From an uncultured Clostridia bacterium (lineage in GTDB: Bacteria > Bacillota > Clostridia > Oscillospirales > Oscillospiraceae): a stretch of 7,806 nucleotides of DNA. The position numbers and the translations under genes were made by a program. The DNA lies in NCBI GenBank assembly GCA_946060825.1, contig CAMGPO010000048.1, forward strand, positions 1 to 7,806, read 5' to 3'. The notes under the pieces are model-generated. The model searched no databases. It had not been told where the DNA came from and saw nothing but the letters and a program-made list of their open reading frames with translations. Positions 1 through 5,125 of this stretch are shown here, one piece after another. The stretch's first letter is position 1, and each line of letters opens with the position of its first letter.

Positions 1-27
1 GAACGTACGGAACAGGGGGAATTCCCG

Positions 28-1506
28 ATGAAACGAACCGGAACCAGACTGACGGCCCTGCTGCTGATTCTCGCCCTGCTGCTGGGGCTGACGGCCTGCG
101 GAGCCAGACCCGCCGAACCAAGCCCCGCGCCGGAGCCCCCGGAACCGACAGACACGCCGCTGCCGGACGATACGCCGGACATGACCGCACTGGCGGAGGC
201 CCACCGCCCCGAGTTGCCGGAGCAGCCCGATGAGGCGGCGATATTGGAGGCCTCAGACGCCCTCTGGTCCCGGGAGGACCTGAGCATTGAAGAACGCGTC
301 GCGCAGGACAACGCCCTCTGGGAGGAATACGCCGCCAAAGCAACGACCTACCGGGACGCTCTGACGGCCCTTCGCGGTGAACCGGTGGAAAACGGCGATG
401 GCTTCCGGGCCTTCACGAACGCCGTGACCACCGGGCTTCTCTCCGGCACGGAGGAAAACCGCGTGATCTCTCCGGCCAACCTCTACCTGGCTCTGGCCAT
501 GCTGGCGGAGATCACCGCCGGGGACACCCAGCGGCAGATCCTCGACCTGCTGGGCGCAGAGGATCCGGAAGCTCTGCGCACCCTCTGCCGCCGCGTCTGG
601 GAAAACCTCTACCTCGACGGGGAGAACAGCAAAACCCTGCCGGCCAACTCCGTCTGGCTGCGCAGCGGCCTTGACGTCCATCCGGAGCCGCTGGACGTGC
701 TGGCCGACGACTACTACGCCTCCGCTTACCAGGTGCCCATGGGCACGGCCGAAGCCGACGAAGCCCTTCACAACTGGCTGAACGAGAACACGAACCACCT
801 GCTGGAGGACAGCGTGGGCGGCCTGAAGACCACCCCGGAGACCCTGCTGATGCTGGCCTCGACCCTCTACTTCAAGGGTGCGTGGCTGGATCAATTCAAT
901 GAGCGCACGACTGCGCCCAACGACTTCACCCTGCCGGACGGCACCACCGTGAACGTGAACTTCCTGCACACGACCCGGGAACAGACCGCCGCCGTTCTGG
1001 ACGGCTATACGATCGCCGCCCTTCCCTTCGCGGAGCAGGGCAGCATGGTCTTCCTGCTGCCGGACGAGGGCGTCAGCCTTGACGAGGCGCTGGCCAGGGG
1101 CGGGCTGGAGGATGCCTTGCTGCTGCAGGAGATGAATCTGCCGGTCTATGACGTTCAGTGGTCGGTGCCGAAATTCGACGTCGGCTCCACCCTCGAGCTC
1201 ACCGATGAGCTGCGGGCCCTGGGCGTCACCGATGCCTTTGACGCCGGTCTGGCGGACTTCACGCCCCTGATTGCGGACGCGGCGGAGCTGAGTCCCTATG
1301 TCTCCCAGGTACAGCACGCCGCCCGGGTGCTGGTGGACGAGGAGGGCTGCGAGGCCGCCGCCTACACCATCATCGCCGTAGCCGAAGGATGGAAGATGCC
1401 GGGATCGTGCCCCACGCTGGAGATGAATCTGAACCGCCCCTTCCTCTTCCTTATCACCGGCCTGGACGGCCTGCCCCTCTTCGCCGGCGTCGTACAAAAC
1501 CCGTAA
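28..1506 (+). CDS. Serpin-family lipoprotein (putative extracytoplasmic serine/cysteine protease inhibitor)
   Basis: Predicted 492-residue serpin anchored outside the membrane. Residues 1-24 form a lipoprotein signal peptide: basic start, Leu-rich core, lipobox LTAC with Cys24 as the lipidation site. A Pro/Glu/Asp-rich linker (about 25-55) and a charged helical stretch (about 60-120) precede the serpin fold, so the N-terminus is longer than in many bacterial serpins. Serpin landmarks follow in order: NRVISPANLYLALAMLAE, TLYFKGAW, VPKFD, and the C-terminal NRPFLFLI with FAGVV. The reactive-centre hinge is E438-E-G-C-E-A-A-A-Y-T447. Small residues there fit an inhibitory serpin, but Cys441 replaces the usual Thr at P14. 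The scissile bond cannot be fixed; it is probably near G454-W455-K456-M457. The family acts as suicide inhibitors of proteases; the target here is unknown. AGGGGGA lies 7 nt before ATG. Its promoter lies outside the window. The serpin call is firm; inhibitory activity is inferred. Confidence 0.92.
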   Translation: MKRTGTRLTALLLILALLLGLTACGARPAEPSPAPEPPEPTDTPLPDDTPDMTALAEAHRPELPEQPDEAAILEASDALWSREDLSIEERVAQDNALWEEYAAKATTYRDALTALRGEPVENGDGFRAFTNAVTTGLLSGTEENRVISPANLYLALAMLAEITAGDTQRQILDLLGAEDPEALRTLCRRVWENLYLDGENSKTLPANSVWLRSGLDVHPEPLDVLADDYYASAYQVPMGTAEADEALHNWLNENTNHLLEDSVGGLKTTPETLLMLASTLYFKGAWLDQFNERTTAPNDFTLPDGTTVNVNFLHTTREQTAAVLDGYTIAALPFAEQGSMVFLLPDEGVSLDEALARGGLEDALLLQEMNLPVYDVQWSVPKFDVGSTLELTDELRALGVTDAFDAGLADFTPLIADAAELSPYVSQVQHAARVLVDEEGCEAAAYTIIAVAEGWKMPGSCPTLEMNLNRPFLFLITGLDGLPLFAGVVQNP

Positions 1507-1511
1507 CAACC

Positions 1512-1540
1512 GCATATCGACAGGCTCCTTTGCATAGGTA
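1512..1540 (+). promoter_or_regulatory. Candidate sigma-E-type sporulation promoter for yabP
   Basis: GCATATC (1512-1518) resembles the sigma-E -35 consensus (KMATATT), and CATAGGTA (1533-1540) keeps the CATA core of the -10 (CATACAnT) after a 14-nt spacer typical of sigma-E. The -10 mismatches beyond CATA make this tentative. Known biology supports it: yabP belongs to the mother-cell sporulation programme in Bacillus. Transcription would start near 1546-1548, inside the loop of the overlapping inverted repeat. Confidence 0.35.
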
Positions 1541-1564
1541 TAGAACAAACGGTGCAAAGGAGCC
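1522..1564 (+). promoter_or_regulatory. 13-bp inverted repeat containing the yabP Shine-Dalgarno site
   Basis: A perfect 13-bp inverted repeat (1522-1534 with 1552 or 1553 to 1564-1565; arms AGGCTCCTTTGCA and TGCAAAGGAGCCT) surrounds an 18-nt loop. The right arm includes AAAGGAG (1556-1562), the ribosome binding site 9 nt before the yabP ATG. Only TTTG follows the right arm, so it is a weak terminator at best. In a transcript reading through from the serpin, the fold would both slow transcription and hide the yabP ribosome binding site. Confidence 0.6.
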
Positions 1565-1571
1565 TTTGTCT

Positions 1572-1847
1572 ATGGAACGGAACGGATTGCCGGAACTGCC
1601 GCAGAAGCTGACCCTGGAGGACCGCCGCCGCCTGACCGTCACCGGCGTGCAGGACGTGGAGAGCTTTGACGAGAGTGCCGTGGTGCTGCACACCAACCGG
1701 GGCGTGCTGATCGTCAAGGGGCGGGAGCTGCACCTGAAGCAGCTCTCGGTGGACGGCGGGCAGGTGGCCGTGGACGGCAATGTGGACGCCCTGCTCTACG
1801 AGGAAAGCCGGAAGGAGGGGGGCTTCCTGGCCCGGCTGCTGGGATGA
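1572..1847 (+). CDS. yabP: Sporulation protein YabP
   Basis: Small 91-residue YabP-family protein, close to the usual length of about 90-100. Nearly the whole chain matches the family pattern: RRRLTVTGVQDVESFDE, then TNRGVLIVKGRELHLKQL and a VDGNVDALLYEE ending, a run of short beta strands. YabP is made in the mother cell and, with YabQ, is needed for spore cortex assembly in Bacillus; it has no known enzymatic activity. ATG 1572 was chosen because AAAGGAG lies 9 nt upstream and the family alignment begins a few residues later; an in-frame upstream extension would read through the serpin end and is discarded. The stop overlaps the yabQ start (ATGA), so the two are almost certainly translationally coupled. 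This is direct evidence that the organism forms spores or descends from a spore former. Confidence 0.93.
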   Translation: MERNGLPELPQKLTLEDRRRLTVTGVQDVESFDESAVVLHTNRGVLIVKGRELHLKQLSVDGGQVAVDGNVDALLYEESRKEGGFLARLLG

Positions 1848-2488
1848 GTCTGCCCGTCGCCTGGCAGCTCGAGCAGTTTCTGTGGTCCATGGGCCTCGGG
1901 GCAGCCCTGGCCCTGGTCTGGACGATGCTTCGTGCCCTGCGGATCCTGCGCCCCGGCCTGACCCACCTCTGCGACGCCCTCTTCGGCCTGTTCCTGACCC
2001 CGACGCTCCTGCTCTTCGCCCTCTACGCCGGCCACGGCCGCTTCCGCCTCTTCTTTTTCCCCGGCATCGCCTTCGGTGCCGCCCTCTTTTTTCTCCTGCC
2101 CGGTCCATTCGTTCTTCGCATATTTCTCGGGTTTTTCCGAACTTTTGTTAAATTATTTCATTGCGCTGCGGCACCCATCACTGTGGTGGCGAAATTTTTT
2201 GTGAAAATTGAAAAAAACATCTTTTCTTTTGCAAAAAAATGGGGTATGATGAATCATAATCATCCTGCGGCGTCCAACCGCCGCATACCCCCGGGAGGGA
2301 ACAAACATGAAGTTCAAACGGTCGTCGTTGATGACAAGGGTCATCGTCCTCCTGCCCGCCGTCGCCGCCACCGTCACCCTGGTGTCCCTGCAGGCGCAGT
2401 TGGCGGAAAAGAGAGCGCAGGCCGCCGCCCTGGAGGCCGAGGTCGCCGCGGCAGCTCAGGAGAACCAGCGCCTGGAGGCCACCATTGA
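1844..2488 (+). CDS. yabQ: Spore cortex protein YabQ, frame open into divIC (probable real end near 2240-2260)
   Basis: Residues 1-132 look like YabQ: an N-terminal helix (AWQLEQFLWSMGLGAALALVW), a cytoplasmic RALRILRP segment, two further hydrophobic helices (about 43-62 and 68-90), and a basic, aromatic tail (FVKIEKNIFSFAKKW) at about 118-133 typical of clostridial YabQ. It is a polytopic mother-cell membrane protein needed for cortex formation and YabP-partner function. The start overlaps the yabP stop by ATGA. The oddity is the end: the frame has no stop until 2488, overlapping divIC by 182 nt, and residues from about 134 become Arg/Pro/Gly-rich out-of-frame divIC sequence with no family resemblance. 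A run of seven A (2233-2239) lies exactly where the family-like part ends. A -1 shift there stops at 2257-2259 (138 residues) and a +1 shift stops at 2247-2249. Either a sequencing indel, programmed slippage or a real long tail is possible. Confidence 0.85.
   Translation: MSLPVAWQLEQFLWSMGLGAALALVWTMLRALRILRPGLTHLCDALFGLFLTPTLLLFALYAGHGRFRLFFFPGIAFGAALFFLLPGPFVLRIFLGFFRTFVKLFHCAAAPITVVAKFFVKIEKNIFSFAKKWGMMNHNHPAASNRRIPPGGNKHEVQTVVVDDKGHRPPARRRRHRHPGVPAGAVGGKESAGRRPGGRGRRGSSGEPAPGGHH
2233..2239 (+). other. A_AAA_AAA slippery-type heptamer in the yabQ frame
   Basis: The heptamer sits in the phase needed for tandem -1 slippage of the yabQ reading frame (GCA AAA AAA TGG). After a -1 shift the frame reads M-G-Y-D-E-S and stops at 2257-2259, before divIC. 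No strong stem-loop was seen just downstream and no clear internal Shine-Dalgarno stimulator upstream, so real frameshifting is uncertain. The same run is also a common place for an indel error. Confidence 0.4.
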
Positions 2489-2585
2489 GGCTGCCGGCAC
2501 TGAGGAGGGCGTCAAGGACATCGCCCGCCAGAAGCTGGGGCTGGCTGAGAGCGGCGAAATCGTATTCTATGATATTGGCGGCTGA
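2307..2585 (+). CDS. divIC: DivIC/FtsB-family septum formation initiator
   Basis: Predicted 92-residue bitopic membrane protein: short basic cytoplasmic N-terminus, one transmembrane helix (about 9-27), then an Ala/Glu/Gln-rich coiled coil (about 25-65), and the conserved C-terminal block VKDIARQKLGLAESGEIVFY. Length, topology and the IARQKLGL motif fit the DivIC/FtsB/FtsL family, which bridges FtsW-FtsI and FtsQ/DivIB in the divisome at the septum. Family assignment is firm; DivIC rather than FtsL is supported by position between yabQ and yabR, the order found in Bacillus. GGGAGGGA ends 6 nt before ATG 2307, supporting this start. Its first 182 nt overlap the apparent yabQ frame. The AT-rich stretch ahead of it (about 2130-2260) might hold a promoter, but I could not define one convincingly. 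Confidence 0.9.
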   Translation: MKFKRSSLMTRVIVLLPAVAATVTLVSLQAQLAEKRAQAAALEAEVAAAAQENQRLEATIEAAGTEEGVKDIARQKLGLAESGEIVFYDIGG

Positions 2586-2624
2586 CGCCGCCGGAAATAA
2601 ACAGGAGAGGGAAAAGCACGATCT

Positions 2625-3119
2625 ATGGAGTTTAAAGTCGGGGAAATTGTAGAGGGCAAAGTCAAGTCGATCACCAATTTCGGCGCGTTCATTTCTCTGC
2701 CCGAGGGCAAGACCGGTATGGTACATATCTCGGAAATTGCCCACGCCTATGTCTCGGATATCCGCCAGCATCTGACCGAGGGTCAGGCCGTCAAGGTCAT
2801 GATCCTTGCTGTGGATCCGAACGGAAAGATCAACCTGTCCATCAAGCGGACAACTGCGCCTCCGGAACGCCAGAATCATCCCCGCCGCTCTTTCGACAAG
2901 CGTCCGCAGGACCGCCCCGGTCCCCAAAACCGGAATCAGGAGCGTCCGCAGCAGGATCGCCCCCGGCAGGAGCCGCAGTTTTCCCGGGCCTATACCCCTG
3001 CGCCCTCCAAGGACCAGTCCTTTGAGGACAAGCTCAAGCAGTTCATGAGCGAGTCGGACAGCAAGCTTTCCTCCGTCCGGCAGTACTCGGAGCACAAGAC
3101 CAAGACCCGCAGAAGATAA
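2625..3119 (+). CDS. yabR: S1-domain RNA-binding protein YabR
   Basis: Predicted 164-residue cytoplasmic protein. Residues 2-72 form one S1/OB-fold domain: KVGEIVEGKVKSITNFGAFI, then GKTGMVHISEIA and a terminal GKINLSIKR, including the aromatic and His RNA-contact positions usual in this fold. A low-complexity Pro/Gln/Arg/Asp tail (about 75-125) with repeated ERPQ/DRPG/DRPRQ-like units follows, then a conserved tail SFEDKLKQFMSESDSKL and a basic end. This arrangement is typical of YabR / general stress protein 13 in Firmicutes; the RNA target and precise role are not established. The ATG fits the start of the S1 fold; AGGAGAGG (2603-2610) is upstream at a long 14-nt spacing. It is the last gene before a clear terminator, so it probably closes the yabPQ-divIC transcript. 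Confidence 0.92.
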   Translation: MEFKVGEIVEGKVKSITNFGAFISLPEGKTGMVHISEIAHAYVSDIRQHLTEGQAVKVMILAVDPNGKINLSIKRTTAPPERQNHPRRSFDKRPQDRPGPQNRNQERPQQDRPRQEPQFSRAYTPAPSKDQSFEDKLKQFMSESDSKLSSVRQYSEHKTKTRRR

Positions 3120-3124
3120 CACAC

Positions 3125-3160
3125 ATGGCCCTTTTCGGTGACCGAAAAGGGCCATATTTT
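3125..3160 (+). terminator. Rho-independent terminator after yabR
   Basis: A 15-bp inverted repeat (3125-3139 with 3141-3155; ATGGCCCTTTTCGGT around a single G, so in practice a 13-14 bp stem with a small loop) begins 5 nt after the yabR stop and is followed by ATTTT. The T tract is short, so readthrough is possible. Confidence 0.8.
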
Positions 3161-3166
3161 AAGGAG
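3161..3166 (+). promoter_or_regulatory. Ribosome binding site fixing the dehydrogenase start
   Basis: AAGGAG lies 7 nt before ATG 3174 and directly abuts the T tract of the terminator. It rules out an upstream in-frame GTG at 3138, which lies inside the terminator stem and adds residues not seen in the dehydrogenase family. Confidence 0.8.
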
Positions 3167-3173
3167 CTACGCT

Positions 3174-3869
3174 ATGAATGTCGTCATCACCGGCGGCAGC
3201 CGCGGCATCGGCGCCGAGGCAGTCCGCCGTTTTTCCGCCTTAGGCCACCAGGTCGCCTTCCTCTATGAAAAGCACCACGAGGCTGCCCGTGCCGTGGCCG
3301 CCGAGACCGGCGCACAGGCCATCTGCTGCGATGTCTCCGACGAGGCCGCTGTGGCCGCCGCTTTTGCCGGCCTGCCGGACACCGATCTGCTTATCACCTG
3401 CGCCGGCATCGCCTATGCCGGATTGGTTCAGGACACCACCGAGGCGCAGTGGGATCGTATCTTCGACGTCAACGTCAAGGGCGTGTTCCACGCCGTCCGG
3501 GCCGTTGTCCCCGGCATGGTGCGGCGGCAGCAAGGCTGCATCATCACTGTCGCTTCCATCTGGGGTCAGTGCGGAGCCTCCATGGAGGTGCCCTATTCGG
3601 CCACCAAGGGCGCGATCATCTCCATGACCAAGGCCCTGGCCCAGGAGCTGGGCCCCTCCCACATCCGGGTCAACTGCATCGCCCCCGGCGCGATTCTGAC
3701 GGATATGCTCAGCGGCTACTCCACAGAGGCCCTGGAGGCCTTCCGGCTGGAAACGCCCCTGGAGCTGCTGGGTAAGTCCGGCTACATCGCCGATGCCATG
3801 ATCTATCTGGCGAGCGCCGAGTTCGTCACCGGCCAGGTTCTCGGCGTCAATGGCGGCTATTATGTGTAA
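3174..3869 (+). CDS. Short-chain dehydrogenase/reductase (FabG-like; candidate EF-P 5-aminopentanone reductase YmfI)
   Basis: Classical SDR of 231 residues with a Rossmann fold. The N-terminal dinucleotide motif TGGSRGIG (6-13) and the Arg10 position suggest NADPH use. CDV (52-54) and TCAG (75-78, replacing the usual NNAG) follow. The catalytic tetrad is N100, S128, Y141 and K145 (YSATK), and the C-terminus ends in a GQVLGVNGG block. FabG enzymes reduce 3-oxoacyl-ACP in fatty acid synthesis. However, the active-site stretch SIWGQCGASMEVPYSATKG, with its WGQxGAS-EV-YS signature, is what I recall for the YmfI group, which reduces the 5-aminopentanone group on translation factor EF-P. No fatty acid genes adjoin it, which also leans toward YmfI. 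SDR is certain; YmfI versus FabG is not settled. There is little room for its own promoter after the yabR terminator. Confidence 0.93.
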   Translation: MNVVITGGSRGIGAEAVRRFSALGHQVAFLYEKHHEAARAVAAETGAQAICCDVSDEAAVAAAFAGLPDTDLLITCAGIAYAGLVQDTTEAQWDRIFDVNVKGVFHAVRAVVPGMVRRQQGCIITVASIWGQCGASMEVPYSATKGAIISMTKALAQELGPSHIRVNCIAPGAILTDMLSGYSTEALEAFRLETPLELLGKSGYIADAMIYLASAEFVTGQVLGVNGGYYV

Positions 3870-3906
3870 AAAACGTGGGCATTTCCAAAGGAATGCCCAC
3901 GTTTTT
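3869..3906. terminator. Bidirectional terminator between convergent genes
   Basis: An 11-bp GC-rich stem (3873-3883 with 3892-3902, ACGTGGGCATT arm) with a CC/GG inner pair and AAA loop is flanked by A-run on the left and TTTTT on the right, so it can end transcription in both directions. It serves the plus-strand dehydrogenase and the minus-strand acetyltransferase, whose stop codon (3905-3907) overlaps its edge. Confidence 0.88.
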
Positions 3907-4339
3907 ATTGTCCGAGGATGAAGGATTCATAGTTCAGGAATCGGAAGCCCTGCCGCCGGTAGAGGGCTTTGGCCCCTTCGTTGTCCGGCTCCGTCTCGAG
4001 GCGGTAGCGGGCAGCCGGCCTGTTTGCTTTCAGCCAGGTAAAGAATGCCCCGCCCAGACCGCAGCCCCGGAATTCCGGACGGATATAGATCTCCTCGACC
4101 CAGATGGTCAGGCCGCCGGCCTCCTGGGACCAGGTTTTGGCCAGCAGAGCGTAGCCCCGGACCTCGCCGTCCTCCTCAAAGAGGAAGCCCTCAGCATAGG
4201 GGCTGCCGCCCAGCAGCTCGTCAAAGGTTCGTTCCAGAAATTCGTCGGGAACCGGGTGATCCACAGCGCCGCTCTGATAAAAGTCGTGGGCCATGGCAAG
4301 ATACTGCGCCCGATCCCGGGCCTCCAGATTACGGATCAA
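3905..4339 (-). CDS. GNAT-family N-acetyltransferase
   Basis: Predicted 144-residue single-domain GNAT, near the normal family size. It transfers an acetyl group from acetyl-CoA to an amine; the substrate cannot be read from the sequence. Landmarks: N-terminal MIRNLEARD strand, beta-4 EEIYIRPEF (82-90), acetyl-CoA loop R91-G-C-G-L-G96 (RxxGxG), and a C-terminal NEGAKALYRRQGF motif typical of GNATs. The start is TTG at 4337-4339: AGGAGG (4349-4354 on the minus strand) lies 9 nt upstream, and an upstream ATG at the Shine-Dalgarno site runs into a stop after two codons. The gene overlaps the phosphatase end by 11 nt, so it is last in the minus-strand operon and likely coupled to it. Its stop codon lies at the edge of the shared terminator. 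Confidence 0.9.
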   Translation of the reverse strand: MIRNLEARDRAQYLAMAHDFYQSGAVDHPVPDEFLERTFDELLGGSPYAEGFLFEEDGEVRGYALLAKTWSQEAGGLTIWVEEIYIRPEFRGCGLGGAFFTWLKANRPAARYRLETEPDNEGAKALYRRQGFRFLNYESFILGQ

Positions 4340-5111
4340 TACGACATACCTCCTGTGTGATCTGACGGGCCGCCTCCCAGGCAGTCCCGTTGGCGGCCAG
4401 CACCGAGGACTTCACCGTCAGGCTGACCGGCCCGCCCTCGATGGTGCGGATGACGCCGCCGGCCTCCTCCAGAATCAGGCCCGCCGCCGCGTAGTCCCAG
4501 GGCGAGAGCCGGAACTCATAGAACACCTCCACCCGGCCCGCCGCCACGGAGCAGAGGTCAATGGCCGCCGAGCCGCTGCGCCGCACGTCGAGGCTGCGGT
4601 CAAAGAGCGCCCGGCCCAGAGCAAAGGTCTTGGCCGCGATCTCGCGGTAGTAGGGGGCCGTGCCGAACATCACAATGCCCCGTTCCAAAGGCCGGTCGGA
4701 GACGCAGATGGGCCGGCCATTGCAGAAGGCCCCCCTGCCCCGTTCGGCCCAGAACAGCTCGTTCAGGTAGGGGTCATAGACCGCCCCGAGGACGGCCTGT
4801 CCGTCCCGGGCCAGAGCCACGGAGATGCTGCTCCGCTGGTAGCCCCGGGAGAAGTTCATCGTGCCGTCGATGGGGTCGATGATGAACACGCTGCCGTCGC
4901 CCGTCGGCGCCCGCAGGCCCTCTTCGCCCAAAAATCCGGCCTGGGGCAGCAGGGCGTGGAGCTTTTCCTCCAGATGCCGCTGCACCAGGGTGTCATAGTT
5001 CGTCACCAGATCCTCCGGGCCGGACTTCTCTTCGGCGCGGATCTCCGCCGCCAGGGCGCCCCGCATCACCGCGCCCTCTTCCCGGATCGCCCGCAGCAGT
5101 TCTTCCAGCAT
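4329..5111 (-). CDS. Inositol-monophosphatase-family phosphatase (SuhB/IMPase-like)
   Basis: 260-residue protein, full length for the family. It carries the metal-binding signatures: VTNYD (36-40), GEE with Glu64, DPIDGTMNF (79-87, Asp79 and Asp82), and PWDYAAAGLILEEAGG near the C-terminus with Asp206. These bind Mg2+ and hydrolyse phosphomonoesters such as inositol phosphate; related members act on fructose-bisphosphate, NADP or PAP, so the substrate is undetermined. ATG 5109-5111 is preceded by GGGAGG at 7 nt, and the longer in-frame reading upstream is a shadow of the neighbouring gene. It starts 14 nt after the membrane-protein gene stop, with its Shine-Dalgarno immediately after that stop. 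The cytoplasmic role next to RpiB hints at sugar-phosphate metabolism, but that is only inference. Confidence 0.93.
   Translation of the reverse strand: MLEELLRAIREEGAVMRGALAAEIRAEEKSGPEDLVTNYDTLVQRHLEEKLHALLPQAGFLGEEGLRAPTGDGSVFIIDPIDGTMNFSRGYQRSSISVALARDGQAVLGAVYDPYLNELFWAERGRGAFCNGRPICVSDRPLERGIVMFGTAPYYREIAAKTFALGRALFDRSLDVRRSGSAAIDLCSVAAGRVEVFYEFRLSPWDYAAAGLILEEAGGVIRTIEGGPVSLTVKSSVLAANGTAWEAARQITQEVCRIDP
4349..4354 (-). promoter_or_regulatory. Shine-Dalgarno site supporting a TTG start
   Basis: AGGAGG inside the end of the phosphatase gene lies 9 nt before TTG 4337-4339. It is the evidence for the non-ATG start of the acetyltransferase and for reinitiation after the overlapping phosphatase stop (4329-4331). 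Confidence 0.75.
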
Positions 5112-5125
5112 GGTTGTACCTCCCA

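Noticed and set aside
253..1557. Long open frame on the minus strand opposite the serpin
   Set aside because: It is low-complexity, Gly/Val/Gln-rich sequence of the kind produced opposite a GC-rich gene. The plus-strand frame has a signal peptide and full serpin motifs.
2208..2260. Possible promoter before divIC (TTGAAA at 2208-2213, TATGAT at 2245-2250 or CATAAT at 2255-2260)
   Set aside because: The spacing between the hexamers is 31 nt or more. Pairing TATGAT at 17 nt gives only TTTTCT as a -35. The AT-rich stretch is better explained by the Lys/Phe-rich YabQ tail.
2178..3155. Minus-strand open frame across divIC and yabR
   Set aside because: It is opposite two genes with clear families, has no ribosome binding site or domain, and begins in a terminator stem.
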